Assembly: GCF_003182155.1 (NCBI RefSeq)
Contig: NZ_QGTG01000001.1
Span: forward strand, 2,128,681-2,192,680
Origin: Chitinophaga sp. S165
GTDB lineage: Bacteria > Bacteroidota > Bacteroidia > Chitinophagales > Chitinophagaceae
Direction: 5' to 3'
Length of the DNA: 64,000 nt
Positions within the stretch are counted from its first letter, which is position 1, and each line of letters starts with the position of its first letter. A program made the translations under genes and the position numbers. Shown here one piece after another: positions 54,664-63,730 of the stretch. The notes below the pieces were generated by a model that saw nothing but the letters and a program-made list of their open reading frames with translations, had not been told where the DNA came from and did no database searches.

Positions 54664-56247
54664 ATGATTAAAAGAATGGTGTTCGCCATGGCATTGTCAG
54701 GAACCTGCTTATCCCTGCATGCACAGACGATAGAAGATGCGTTACGATTCAGCACAACATCTCCTTCAGGTACAACAAGAGCACAATCAGTAGGCGGCGC
54801 TTTGGGTGCATTAGGTGGAGAGGCATCTTCCCTGTATGTTAATCCGGCGGGACTCGGTTTTTTCAGAACAAATGATTTTTCCTTTACTGTTGGCCTTCAG
54901 AATATTTCCAATACGGGAACATACCTGAATACAAAAGCAGATGACAATAAGTTCATCCCGCTTATTTCCAATCTGACCCTGATCTTCGGCGGTAAGAGAA
55001 AGAGGCCAGACAGTAAATGGCAGAACTTCAGTTTCGGGCTGGGTCTGAACCGTACGCAGAACTATAATCAGCGGACCTATTATACGGGCAATAACAACAG
55101 CTCTTCCCTTTCATTGAACTATTACCTGGATGCTGAAGCAGCAGGTGTTACCGACCCCGACGAACAACTGGGAGGCAGTCAGACTATTGGCTCTCTGGCC
55201 CACACTTCTGCACTGGCTTATCAGACAGGGCTTATTTCTCCTTACCTGGACAACGGGCAACCTGATGGATTTTTCTTTTCTGCGGCACAGGCAGTTGACC
55301 GTAGTATCAATGTAAAACAGGAAAGCATTATCGATTCCAAAGGCGGCGCTTATGATGTAGCATTTGCTTTCGCCGCTAACTACGACGATAAGTTGTACCT
55401 GGGTGGTAGTGTGAATATTCCGACCATGACCTTCAAAAACTCAAGGACCTGGAAAGAAACAAACCTGAATACTGCTAATACAGACCTGAACAGCTTTGAC
55501 GTTACCGAAAGCCTCAGATCCGAGGGAACAGGTATCAATCTGAAGATTGGTGGTATTTACAGGCCAGTTAAGTCCTTGAGCCTGGGAGCAACCTTCCACT
55601 CTCCTTCCTGGATCAGCTTTACTGATACTTATAGAACAGACATGACCACTTCTACCAAGACACTGGGCGTACTGTCATTCTCTTCAACCGATACCAATGA
55701 CGGTTTCGAAGATGAGTCAAAATACACTATCAGAACACCATGGAAAGGAGTACTGAGCGCCACTTACCTCTTCGCTCCTTCTGCGGATACCAGGAAGCCT
55801 ACCGGCTTTATTACCTTCGACTATGAGTACATGGACTATGCTGCCATGAAAATGCGTTTCCGTAACGACAACTCTTTCGACAGGGAAGACTCTGACCTGC
55901 GTAATAATGCAATCAAGGATACCTATCAGGGAGCATCCAATATCCGTGTGGGTGGAGAGTTGAAGTTGCATGTAATTGCTTTCAGATTGGGTTATGCGCT
56001 GTATGGCAGCCCTTATAAAAATGGTGCTATAGACGGTAAACGTCAGTATTATACCGGCGGTATCGGTTACAGAAACCGTGGTTTCTATATGGACCTGGGC
56101 CTGGTTTATGGCAACAATACCTACACCAATCAGCCTTACGAGCTGGCCTCTAATGCTGATCCGGCTGACCACTACACAACACCGGCTCCTGCGGAGATCA
56201 ACAGCAAACAGGCAAATATCAATGCTACTTTCGGTTGGAAGTTCTAA
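54664..56247 (+). CDS. Outer-membrane beta-barrel protein, FadL/OmpP1-like (copy 1)
   Basis: 527 residues. The signal peptide ends near LSLHAQT. The opening ARFSTTSPSGTTRAQSVGGALGALGG...YVNPAGLGFF pattern (without the exact spacing of E. coli FadL) is characteristic of OmpP1/FadL-like outer-membrane proteins. The C-terminus ends in Phe (NATFGWKF), the usual barrel-closing signal for the BAM machinery. FadL members carry hydrophobic compounds across the outer membrane, but the ligand here is unknown. It is followed by a terminator and a close paralog. Confidence 0.8.
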   Translation: MIKRMVFAMALSGTCLSLHAQTIEDALRFSTTSPSGTTRAQSVGGALGALGGEASSLYVNPAGLGFFRTNDFSFTVGLQNISNTGTYLNTKADDNKFIPLISNLTLIFGGKRKRPDSKWQNFSFGLGLNRTQNYNQRTYYTGNNNSSSLSLNYYLDAEAAGVTDPDEQLGGSQTIGSLAHTSALAYQTGLISPYLDNGQPDGFFFSAAQAVDRSINVKQESIIDSKGGAYDVAFAFAANYDDKLYLGGSVNIPTMTFKNSRTWKETNLNTANTDLNSFDVTESLRSEGTGINLKIGGIYRPVKSLSLGATFHSPSWISFTDTYRTDMTTSTKTLGVLSFSSTDTNDGFEDESKYTIRTPWKGVLSATYLFAPSADTRKPTGFITFDYEYMDYAAMKMRFRNDNSFDREDSDLRNNAIKDTYQGASNIRVGGELKLHVIAFRLGYALYGSPYKNGAIDGKRQYYTGGIGYRNRGFYMDLGLVYGNNTYTNQPYELASNADPADHYTTPAPAEINSKQANINATFGWKF

Positions 56248-56271
56248 TCTGACCGCCAAACATATTCTTGT

Positions 56272-56305
56272 AAAGGGCGTCTGCTGTTGCGGACGCCCTT
56301 TTTAT
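56272..56305 (+). terminator. Intrinsic terminator between the two FadL-like genes
   Basis: AAAGGGCGTCTG (56272-56283) pairs with its complement (56290-56301; one G-U) with a 6-nt loop, followed by a T-run. Confidence 0.82.
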
Positions 56306-56335
56306 AAGCGGAAAACGCATCCGCTCAATTTTCTC

Positions 56336-56343
56336 TATTTTTG
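56336..56343 (+). promoter_or_regulatory. -7 box TATTTTTG of the second FadL-like gene
   Basis: Exact TAnnTTTG match 19 bases before the ATG at 56363. The predicted start near 56348 gives a ~15-nt leader. The box lies after the terminator of copy 1, so copy 2 has its own promoter. Confidence 0.55.
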
Positions 56344-56362
56344 CGCGGTTATACACCTACCT

Positions 56363-57922
56363 ATGAAATACAAACTGGCTCTATTACTGACTTTTGCCTT
56401 ACAGGCAATCACACGACCCATTATAGCCCAATCTATACAGGAAGCTTTAAGATACAGCAGTGATATATCTACCGGAAGCTCCCGCGGACAAGCGGTTGGA
56501 GGCGCTGTAGGTGCGTTGGGAGGCGAAGTGGCCGCTATTTATGTGAACCCTGCCGCAGCTGGCTTCTTCCGTAATAGTGATCTTTCTATCTCTATTGGCT
56601 ACCAGCACATTAGCAATACCAACTATTATCTGGGCAATAAAGGCATTTCAAAAAGGGGCGGCCCTAAGTTTGATGATTTTACCATAGTAATGCGCAATAA
56701 AACCAAAGAACATCCGCTGGTATTTGCCATGGGCGTAAACAGGCTGAATAATTTCAGGGAAAACGTCACCTATCAGGGCAACATTGCGAATTCATCACAG
56801 TCGCTGAATTACTTTATGCAGGCTGACAATGCCAATATCACCAACCCTGACTTATTACTGTCGCCCGACGAAAATGTTACGCTCAGGCATACTGCCTCAC
56901 TCGCCTACGCAACCTACCTGATCAATCCCTATGCTATAGGAGGTCTATATAAGTTCACTTCAGCTGCAGAAGCGGATGACAATAGTATACTTGTAAATCA
57001 ATACCATAAAACCCTGACCCGCGGAGGAACGACAGAACTGTCCCTTGTATTTGGCCAGCAGCATAATGACAAGTTATCGCTGGGAGGCAGCCTGAATATG
57101 GGTTTTATCAGTGAAGACATACAGGATATCTGGAAGGAAACGAATATCAATCCGGTACACGCCGACCTCAATTATTTCCAGGTAACAAAAACTACGAAGA
57201 TAAACGGCATCGGGGTCAGTGTGAAATTTGGTGGTATATATAAGCCGATCGTTCCGCTGAACCTCGGTCTCTCGCTTAAATCGCCCACCTGGTATGGTGT
57301 CAATAAGAAATACCAGACCGATATGGTTACCGATACAAAATCGGCCGGTGTTGTAACAGCATCCACTATTTACATGATCGATGATACCACCCAGTCGGAG
57401 GCAGATTATCTCGACTATAGCCTGAGAACACCATGGAAGGCGACGGCCAGCGCCGTCTTGTTGTTTAATACGGCAGGCAGTCCGAACCTGCCTTATGGGT
57501 TTATCAGTGCTGATTACGAGTTGAGCGACTATCGTTCTATGAAGGTGAAATATGGAGATGGACTGAACAATCGTCGCTACAGTGAACAGGTAAAAGCAGC
57601 TTACCAGACAGTTGGCAATCTCCGTGTCGGCGCTGAAGTAAAATACCTGCTATATGCATTACGGCTAGGGTATGCCCATTATGGCAACCCATATAAAACT
57701 AGCCTTATTGACGGATCGAGGACCTATTACAGTGGCGGAGTAGGTTATAAATCTAACAGTGGTTGTTATATTGATCTTTCATTGATCACAGGAGGGAATC
57801 AGAAACGGCGGGAGATCCCATTTGAAATGCTACCGAACAAGTATGGCTATGTGAATCCTCCGGAGGCACAGGTTACCAGTTCTTCAACAAGAGTGTCAGC
57901 TACTTTCGGAGTTAAGTTCTGA
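56363..57922 (+). CDS. Outer-membrane beta-barrel protein, FadL/OmpP1-like (copy 2)
   Basis: 519 residues from the ATG at 56363, where the signal peptide (LALLLTFALQ...PIIAQ) begins. The frame is open further upstream but that part overlaps the terminator. The mature start repeats the copy-1 pattern (RGQAVGGAVGALGGEVAAIYVNPAAAGFFRNSD), and the C-terminus ends SATFGVKF. Copy 1 and copy 2 look like a tandem duplication that has diverged along the barrel. Its stop overlaps the convergent miaA stop region by 11 bp, so no terminator fits between them. Confidence 0.8.
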   Translation: MKYKLALLLTFALQAITRPIIAQSIQEALRYSSDISTGSSRGQAVGGAVGALGGEVAAIYVNPAAAGFFRNSDLSISIGYQHISNTNYYLGNKGISKRGGPKFDDFTIVMRNKTKEHPLVFAMGVNRLNNFRENVTYQGNIANSSQSLNYFMQADNANITNPDLLLSPDENVTLRHTASLAYATYLINPYAIGGLYKFTSAAEADDNSILVNQYHKTLTRGGTTELSLVFGQQHNDKLSLGGSLNMGFISEDIQDIWKETNINPVHADLNYFQVTKTTKINGIGVSVKFGGIYKPIVPLNLGLSLKSPTWYGVNKKYQTDMVTDTKSAGVVTASTIYMIDDTTQSEADYLDYSLRTPWKATASAVLLFNTAGSPNLPYGFISADYELSDYRSMKVKYGDGLNNRRYSEQVKAAYQTVGNLRVGAEVKYLLYALRLGYAHYGNPYKTSLIDGSRTYYSGGVGYKSNSGCYIDLSLITGGNQKRREIPFEMLPNKYGYVNPPEAQVTSSSTRVSATFGVKF

Positions 57923-58808
57923 GCTGTTGGTCCAACTCTTCTATCAGTCCTTTGCCTGCTTCGAACCATTTGAAGTCCTTGTCTTTACGGAACCAGGTCA
58001 ATTGCCTTTTGGCGTATTGACGGGTATGGATAATGATCTGTTCTACCGCTTCATTCCAGGTTAGTTTACCATCGAGGTGATCAAATACCTCTTTGTATCC
58101 AACGGTCTGTAGGGCATTATGATCGCGATAAGGCAGTACAGCACGTACTTCCTCCAGCAGGCCGTCAGCAACCATCTGGTGTACACGACGTTCAATATTC
58201 GCGTGTAATTGCTCTTTGGGAAGGGTGATTGCCGTCTTAATGATGTTAAAGTCCCGCTGTACAACGTTGCCTGTTCTGAAATTGGTAATAGATTGGCCTG
58301 TGGCGTATAGTACTTCCAGTGCCCTCATCAGGCGATGTGGATTTTGTGTCTCCGCTACAGCATAAAAAGCCGGGTCTTTTTCCTGAACTTCCTGTTGAAG
58401 CCAGGCCATCCCATCTTTCTCATAGCGTTCCTGGATAGCCGAGCGGACATCAGCAGGAGCGGCCGGGATGTTATCAATACCTTCACAAAAGGCCTTGATA
58501 TACAATCCGGTGCCTCCACACATGACCACTACATCGCGGTCTTTCCAGACTTCGGCTGCATAGTCCAGGGCGAGCCTTTCATAAACGCCCGCATTTACTT
58601 CCTCCCGTATGGAATGGGAATTAATAAAATAATGAGGAACAGTCTGCAGTTCCTGCGGACTGGGTTTGGCTGTACCTATACTTATTTCACGATAACACTG
58701 GCGGGAATCTGCAGAAATAACGGCTGTATCAAAGTGTTGTGCCACTTCTATCGCTTTAGCCGTTTTGCCCGCCGCTGTGGGACCAGCGATAATAATAACG
58801 GTCTTCAC
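57912..58808 (-). CDS. miaA: tRNA dimethylallyltransferase
   Basis: 298 residues, GTG start. It transfers a dimethylallyl group to A37 of UNN-reading tRNAs, the step before MiaB. Landmarks: P-loop GPTAAGKT (8-15), DSRQCYREISIGTAKPS, VVMCGGTGLYIKAFCEG and a C-terminal helix region with IIIHTRQYAKRQLTWFRKD. The start codon overlaps the preceding gene by one base (TAGTG). Convergent with copy 2 of the FadL-like genes, with an 11-bp overlap. Confidence 0.94.
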   Translation of the reverse strand: MKTVIIIAGPTAAGKTAKAIEVAQHFDTAVISADSRQCYREISIGTAKPSPQELQTVPHYFINSHSIREEVNAGVYERLALDYAAEVWKDRDVVVMCGGTGLYIKAFCEGIDNIPAAPADVRSAIQERYEKDGMAWLQQEVQEKDPAFYAVAETQNPHRLMRALEVLYATGQSITNFRTGNVVQRDFNIIKTAITLPKEQLHANIERRVHQMVADGLLEEVRAVLPYRDHNALQTVGYKEVFDHLDGKLTWNEAVEQIIIHTRQYAKRQLTWFRKDKDFKWFEAGKGLIEELDQQLRT

Positions 58809-59383
58809 TAATACATGTCTTCGTTGCTGTTATCTTCACCGCCTTCATCTTCAGCGTCTGTGGTATCTTCTTCGCCCTCTTCTCCAAAGCCATCTTCACT
58901 CATGCCTTCTTTGTTAAGGTCATATTTCTCTTCCATTTCCACCAGTTTATCACCCACGAGACCTTTGGTGCCATACTGACTAGGCGCCAGTCCTTCTTTT
59001 CTTGTGCAGAAAGGATATGCTACTTTAGAGTTTTCATCTTTTGACACGCCGATCAGTTCCACCAGGAATGTCCAGTTCTTCGCATAGTCGTAGAGGTAAA
59101 TGAACTTCTGGTTTGGGGTCTTTACAGCTGCGGCAATAGGCGTATCTTCCATTAACAGCGGTTCTACCTTACGTGCGGCGCCATCCTGTTCAAGAATGAT
59201 CTCCCTGCCCCGTTGCCAGTTATCATTGCTACGGAAAAAAGTCGCTTTATGTTTATTGTCAAATTCGAATGACTGTAAAATAGTTTGATGAAATTGTAAA
59301 AATGTCTGGTCCGGTTTAATGGAAATATCCCTGTACACACTTTCATCTTCTTCCCAGTAAACTCTGAATTTCAAAACAGGCAT
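58808..59383 (-). CDS. pRiA4b ORF-3-like protein with acidic tail
   Basis: 191 residues. The N-terminal ~150 residues fit the IS1096 TnpR-linked / plasmid pRiA4b ORF-3-like family (VLKFRVYWEEDESVYRDISI, then FDNKHKATFFRSNDNWQRG). These proteins are of unknown function and sometimes lie near mobile elements, but no element is seen here. The last ~30 residues are dominated by Glu/Asp (EEGEEDTTDAEDEGGED). It is upstream of miaA and coupled to it by a one-base overlap. Confidence 0.7.
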   Translation of the reverse strand: MPVLKFRVYWEEDESVYRDISIKPDQTFLQFHQTILQSFEFDNKHKATFFRSNDNWQRGREIILEQDGAARKVEPLLMEDTPIAAAVKTPNQKFIYLYDYAKNWTFLVELIGVSKDENSKVAYPFCTRKEGLAPSQYGTKGLVGDKLVEMEEKYDLNKEGMSEDGFGEEGEEDTTDAEDEGGEDNSNEDMY

Positions 59384-59508
59384 GACAATAAAGGATTTTA
59401 TTAATAATCTGGTATTTTCAGGATCGGGTCATAATATAACACAAAGCATCATACCTAATCCCGAAAAAGGTAGTGTTAACATTAATTAACACTACTAAAT
59501 TAACATTT

Positions 59509-60942
59509 TTATTTAACTGGTGTCAAATCCATCTCTTTCGCTCTTTCAAGCAGGAAGGCGTAAGCTGCATCGTAGGTATTGGGAATAACCCCGTCCAGAA
59601 TGGCCTCACGGATAGCATTTTTAAGGTCGCCTACTACTCTGGAAGGAGACAGTCCGAAAGTCTCCATGATCATCTCTCCGGTTACCGGTGGCTGCCAGTT
59701 ACGGATACGGTCACTTTCCTCTACCTCCTTCAGGCGCTGCCGCACCAGTTCAAAGTTTTCCAGGTAGCGTTTAACCTTCACTTTATTCTTGGAGGTGATA
59801 TCTGCCTCGCAGAGCATCATTAATCCCTCGATATCATCTCCGGCATCAAAGAGCAATCTGCGTATAGCAGAGTCGGTTATATTTTCTTTTGTTACACTGA
59901 TAGGGCGGAGATGCAGCTCCACCAATTTTTTCACCAGCCGCATATTCTCATGCAACGGCAGTTTCATTTTGGTAAAGATACGTGTCACCATCTTCCCTCC
60001 CACCGCATCATGACCATGAAATGTCCAGCCATGTCCGGGCTCAAAGCGTTTTGTGGCAGGTTTCCCGATATCATGCAGTAAGGCTGCCCAGCGCAACCAA
60101 AGGTCTTTGGTATTGCGCGCGATATTATCCACTACCTGTAAGGTGTGGTAAAAATTATCCTTATGGCCTTTCCCTTCCACCATTTCCACTCCTACCAGGT
60201 CTACCATCTGCGGCAGTATGATCTTCATAATGCCGGCTTTATAGAGCAGATCGAGCCCTACGGAAGGTACCGGCGACAACATGATCTTGTTAAATTCGTC
60301 CGTAATACGTTCCTGCGAAATGATCTTGATCCGGTCTGCATTTTCTTTTATGCCTCTGAATGCCTCTTCGGAGATCGTAAACTGCAGTTGTGATGCAAAA
60401 CGTATAGCCCTCATCATACGCAGCGGATCGTCTATGAACGTTTGTGCAGGTTCCAGTGGCGTTTTGATGGTCTTGGCTTCCAGGTCGGCGATACCACCAA
60501 AGGGATCTACCAGGCTGCCATAGTCAGCTTCATTCAGACTGATAGCCAGTGCATTGATGGTAAAGTCGCGACGCAGCTGATCATCTTTCAGGGTACCGGG
60601 TTCCACATCAGGATTTCTGGACTCGTGACGATAGCTTTCTTTTCTGGCACCGACGAACTCAATTTCCAGGTCATTCCATTTAACCTGGGCGGTACCATAG
60701 GTTTTAAAGAAGCTGACCTTTGCATTGTCAAAGTATTCAGCCACTTTATGGGCGAGGGCAATACCATCTCCTACACATACGACGTCCATATCTTTGGTAC
60801 GCCTGTTCAGTATCTTATCACGCACAAAGCCGCCGATCAGGTAGCAGGGCGTACCCAGCTCCTGGGCAGCTAATGCTATCTGTTCCAACACTTTTCGTTC
60901 CTGTAAGGTACAGGGAATATCTATAGGCTTTCTGCTGATCAT
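59509..60942 (-). CDS. CCA-adding / tRNA nucleotidyltransferase with HD domain
   Basis: About 477 residues from the ATG at 60942. An in-frame TTG at 60960 is less likely. The nucleotidyltransferase core has YLIGGFVRDKIL and the metal-binding DMDVV. RRDFTINALAI, DPFGG and DDPLRMMRAIRFA follow. The HD phosphohydrolase domain (LLHDIGKP, ~255-330) and helical neck and body come after. It adds CCA to tRNA 3' ends, which matters because the tRNA-Leu gene in this window does not encode CCA. A-adding or poly(A) polymerase activity cannot be excluded. Confidence 0.9.
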   Translation of the reverse strand: MISRKPIDIPCTLQERKVLEQIALAAQELGTPCYLIGGFVRDKILNRRTKDMDVVCVGDGIALAHKVAEYFDNAKVSFFKTYGTAQVKWNDLEIEFVGARKESYRHESRNPDVEPGTLKDDQLRRDFTINALAISLNEADYGSLVDPFGGIADLEAKTIKTPLEPAQTFIDDPLRMMRAIRFASQLQFTISEEAFRGIKENADRIKIISQERITDEFNKIMLSPVPSVGLDLLYKAGIMKIILPQMVDLVGVEMVEGKGHKDNFYHTLQVVDNIARNTKDLWLRWAALLHDIGKPATKRFEPGHGWTFHGHDAVGGKMVTRIFTKMKLPLHENMRLVKKLVELHLRPISVTKENITDSAIRRLLFDAGDDIEGLMMLCEADITSKNKVKVKRYLENFELVRQRLKEVEESDRIRNWQPPVTGEMIMETFGLSPSRVVGDLKNAIREAILDGVIPNTYDAAYAFLLERAKEMDLTPVK

Positions 60943-60957
60943 AAATGAATAAAACGG

Positions 60958-60965
60958 CAAAAGTA
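60958..60965 (-). promoter_or_regulatory. -7 box TACTTTTG of the CCA-enzyme gene
   Basis: Exact TAnnTTTG match on the minus strand, with a predicted start near 60953 and a ~11-nt leader. It overlaps the alternative TTG start, which supports the ATG at 60942 as the true start. Confidence 0.55.
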
Positions 60966-60972
60966 AGTTTTT

Positions 60973-61542
60973 TTATCTGATCACCTGAACACTCCCATCT
61001 TTCAGCAGCTTAATGATCCGGGAGGGCTCTGCCGGGGTTGTATCTTCCTGGCGGTAGTTAACAACATAGTCTACTCCTTCTTTAATAGCGGCGTCCACGT
61101 CTCTGAACGAAGCAGGCGAAGGCTGTCCGCTGATGTTTGCAGAAGTGGAAACCAGGGGTTTACGCAGCCGTTTTATCAGGTGACGGCAGAAAGTATCCTG
61201 TACGATCCTTATTGCAACAGTACCATCGCTGTTGATGACATTGGGAGCAAGGTCAAGCGCTCCTTCATAGATCACGGTTGTGGGACGGTCAAATCCTGCG
61301 ATCATATCGGCGATATCGGGGCTGGGATGTGCGACGTACTTTAAAAGATCACGTACATCCGCCAGCAGGATAACCAGACTTTTGGCCTCCGGCCTTTGTT
61401 TGAGATCAAATACTTTTTTAACGGCGGCTTCGTCGGTCGCATCACAGCCGATTCCCCAGATAGTATCTGTCGGATACAGGATCAGTCCTCCGGTACGTAA
61501 TACCTGCAGAGAAGCCGTTACATCATTTTCAAAATCAATCAT
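60973..61542 (-). CDS. Threonylcarbamoyl-AMP synthase (TsaC/Sua5 YrdC domain)
   Basis: 189 residues from the ATG at 61542. Earlier in-frame codons would overlap the glycosyltransferase gene. It is a single YrdC domain: YPTDTIWGIGCDA, FDLKQRPEAKSLVIL (Lys and Arg substrate contacts), TVAIRIVQDTFCRHLI and STSANISGQPSP. It makes threonylcarbamoyl-AMP for t6A37 in ANN-reading tRNAs. It lacks the Sua5 C-terminal domain, so it is the short TsaC form. It starts 2 bp after the preceding stop. Confidence 0.92.
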   Translation of the reverse strand: MIDFENDVTASLQVLRTGGLILYPTDTIWGIGCDATDEAAVKKVFDLKQRPEAKSLVILLADVRDLLKYVAHPSPDIADMIAGFDRPTTVIYEGALDLAPNVINSDGTVAIRIVQDTFCRHLIKRLRKPLVSTSANISGQPSPASFRDVDAAIKEGVDYVVNYRQEDTTPAEPSRIIKLLKDGSVQVIR

Positions 61543-61544
61543 AA

Positions 61545-62675
61545 TTATAAACTTTCGTAGACCTTCATCACAGCTGCTGCACATTTTTCCCGGCTAAACA
61601 ATTGTGCATGCGTCCATCCTTTTGTTCTCATTTCTTCTGCGAATGGTTTTTCATTCAGCACTTTCCTCATCGCATCGGCAATGGTCGCCGGCTGCAGGGG
61701 ATTTACATATAAAGCGGCATTACCGCCTGTTTCCCCGAAACAGGAACCGGCGGATGTGATCACCGGCGTACGGCTCCATAACGCCTCCAGGATAGGAATT
61801 CCAAATCCTTCAAAGATAGATGGATATAATAACGCTTCCGCTCCCTGGTACAGCAACGGTACGTCTGCATCCGCTATACGGGCCTTTTCATTCAGCCAGA
61901 TGATCCGTTCTGAGAGACCATGTTTCTGCGCAAATGCCTTCACTTTATCTTTATAACCCGTACCTCCGCCCAGTACTACCAGCGGCAGATCCACCTCTCC
62001 TTTCAACTGCTGCATAGCCTGGAGGATACCCAGCAAATTCTTTCTCTCAATAATGGACCCAACATACAGGAAATAGGAAGCTGGTAATCCATATTGTTCC
62101 TTCATTCTCTGAATACTTGCCGCGTCGTGCACTGCCGCAAAGGATTCATCACAACTCTGATACACCACCTCTATTTTCTCTGCCGGAGTTTTATAATAGT
62201 GAATAAGATCCTGCCTGGTCTGCTCACTGATAGCGATCACCTTATCCGCATACTGGCAGGCGTATTTCGCCTTCCGACGGTATGTCTGTACGTCTATCGG
62301 ATTATATTGTGCGGGATAACGCTCAAAAATGAGATCATGCATCGTCACCACACTTTTCACACCGCTTTCATGAATACCGAACGGGATCTCATGGCTCAAT
62401 CCGTGGTAGATATCAATACCTTTCGCTGCCAGTTCCCCCACCACATATTTGCTACGCCACGCACTGCGGAACCACTGATGTAGACGCTTCTCCGGTAATA
62501 CTGACTGCATATTCGGGTAGCTTTGTGTCGTGTACATGCCTGTCAGCTTTGGCGCATAGAGATAATAACTGTGCTGGGGAAAATAAGTCGCCAGTGAACT
62601 TATCAGTGTTCGGCTGTAATTTCCCAGACCAGTATTATTTTGATAAGCCCGTTTTGCGTCAAAAGCAATATTCAT
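61545..62675 (-). CDS. Glycosyltransferase family 4 (GT-B)
   Basis: 376 residues with a two-domain GT-B fold. The N-terminal half has NTGLGNYSRTLISSLATYFP. The C-terminal half has the donor-sugar segment FLYVGSIIERKNLLGILQAM and the E-x7-E-type motif SIFEGFGIPILEAL. It transfers a sugar from a nucleotide donor, probably for LPS, capsule or a glycolipid. The acceptor is not visible. It lies just upstream of tsaC on the same strand and divergent from dapD. Confidence 0.9.
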   Translation of the reverse strand: MNIAFDAKRAYQNNTGLGNYSRTLISSLATYFPQHSYYLYAPKLTGMYTTQSYPNMQSVLPEKRLHQWFRSAWRSKYVVGELAAKGIDIYHGLSHEIPFGIHESGVKSVVTMHDLIFERYPAQYNPIDVQTYRRKAKYACQYADKVIAISEQTRQDLIHYYKTPAEKIEVVYQSCDESFAAVHDAASIQRMKEQYGLPASYFLYVGSIIERKNLLGILQAMQQLKGEVDLPLVVLGGGTGYKDKVKAFAQKHGLSERIIWLNEKARIADADVPLLYQGAEALLYPSIFEGFGIPILEALWSRTPVITSAGSCFGETGGNAALYVNPLQPATIADAMRKVLNEKPFAEEMRTKGWTHAQLFSREKCAAAVMKVYESL

Positions 62676-62694
62676 AGCGTCATTTATAGGGCTA

Positions 62695-62702
62695 TAAAGG
62701 TA
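62695..62702 (-). promoter_or_regulatory. -7-like box TACCTTTA of the glycosyltransferase gene
   Basis: One mismatch to TAnnTTTG on the minus strand, 19 bases upstream of the ATG at 62675. Confidence 0.35.
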
Positions 62703-62742
62703 AGCAATCGCTCCCAGCTTGCAACTACTAACAGGTTTTCCT

Positions 62743-62750
62743 TATGTTTG
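62743..62750 (+). promoter_or_regulatory. -7 box TATGTTTG of dapD
   Basis: Exact TAnnTTTG match 16 bases before the dapD ATG at 62767. The predicted start near 62755 gives a leader of ~12 nt. Confidence 0.5.
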
Positions 62751-62766
62751 TAAAAAATTTCAAACG

Positions 62767-63579
62767 ATGGAGCTAAAAGAACTAATAAAAGCGGCATGGG
62801 CCGATCGTACCTTACTACAGGAATCACAATACAGTGATGCTGTAAAATGTGTGATCGAAGCTGTAGATAAAGGCAAGACACGAGTGGCGGAACCAGGAGA
62901 AAACGGATGGGTAGTAAATGAATGGGTAAAACAAGCGATTTTGATGTATTTCGCCATTCAGCCTATGGAAACCATAGACCTCGGTCCTTTCGAGTTCTAT
63001 GATAAAATGAAACTGAAATCCCACTACAAAGACCTGGGCGTACGTGTTGTACCTCATGCTATTGCCCGTTACGGCGCTTTTATTGGTAAAGGAGCTATCC
63101 TGATGCCATCTTATGTTAACATCGGCGCTTATGTTGATGAAGGTACCATGGTGGATACCTGGGCTACCGTAGGCTCCTGCGCTCAGATCGGCAAACACGT
63201 TCACCTGAGTGGTGGTGTGGGTATCGGTGGCGTACTCGAACCGCTGCAGGCTAGTCCGGTGATCATCGAAGATGGCTGCTTCATCGGCTCCCGTTGTATT
63301 GTTGTAGAAGGTGTGATCGTAGAAAAAGAAGCTGTACTGGGTGCGAACGTAGTACTGACCCAGAGCACTAAGATCATCGACGTGAGTGGTCCTGAACCAA
63401 TTGAATACAAAGGCCGTGTACCAGCACGTAGTGTGGTGATCCCAGGTACCTACACCAAGAAATTCCCTGCTGGTGAATATCAGGTGTCTTGTGCGTTGAT
63501 CATTGGTCAGCGTAAGGCTTCTACTGACTTGAAGACCAGTCTGAATGACACGCTGAGAGAGTTCAATGTAGCTGTGTAG
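62767..63579 (+). CDS. dapD: 2,3,4,5-tetrahydropyridine-2,6-dicarboxylate N-succinyltransferase
   Basis: About 270 residues from the ATG at 62767; upstream frame extension is not needed. It catalyses the succinyl transfer of the lysine/meso-diaminopimelate pathway, supplying peptidoglycan. The middle contains left-handed beta-helix hexapeptide repeats (IGAYVDEGTMVDTWATVGSCAQIGKHVHLSGGVGIGG), the succinyl-CoA site ends in GSRCIVVEGVIVEKEAVLGANVVL, and the C-terminal part has TKKFPAGEYQVSCALIIG. Length matches the family. A terminator follows 18 bp after the stop. Confidence 0.95.
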   Translation: MELKELIKAAWADRTLLQESQYSDAVKCVIEAVDKGKTRVAEPGENGWVVNEWVKQAILMYFAIQPMETIDLGPFEFYDKMKLKSHYKDLGVRVVPHAIARYGAFIGKGAILMPSYVNIGAYVDEGTMVDTWATVGSCAQIGKHVHLSGGVGIGGVLEPLQASPVIIEDGCFIGSRCIVVEGVIVEKEAVLGANVVLTQSTKIIDVSGPEPIEYKGRVPARSVVIPGTYTKKFPAGEYQVSCALIIGQRKASTDLKTSLNDTLREFNVAV

Positions 63580-63597
63580 ATTGAATATATTATTTGG

Positions 63598-63627
63598 AAG
63601 CCGCTCCCTTCGGGAGCGGCTTTTCTT
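63598..63627 (+). terminator. Intrinsic terminator after dapD
   Basis: AAGCCGCTCCC (63598-63608) pairs with GGGAGCGGCTT (63612-63622) around a TTC loop, followed by TTCTTTTC. Confidence 0.88.
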
Positions 63628-63675
63628 TTCCTAATGCAATGGGCTATACGATGTTCAGCTTTTTTTAAAGAAAAA

Positions 63676-63706
63676 TTTGGAAGTTTGAGAGAAAAGCCTA
63701 CCTTTG
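63676..63706 (+). promoter_or_regulatory. Promoter of the tRNA-Leu gene
   Basis: -33 TTTG at 63676-63679, a 19-nt spacer and -7 TACCTTTG at 63699-63706, all exact. The predicted start near 63711-63714 is ~18 nt before the mature tRNA 5' end. It is the best match to the Bacteroidota consensus in the window. Confidence 0.7.
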
Positions 63707-63730
63707 CAATCCCTTAACACGGAATCAGTT

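Noticed and set aside
58808..59383. Mobile element marked by the pRiA4b ORF-3-like gene
   Set aside because: No transposase, inverted repeat or integrase is nearby, and the gene is coupled to miaA.
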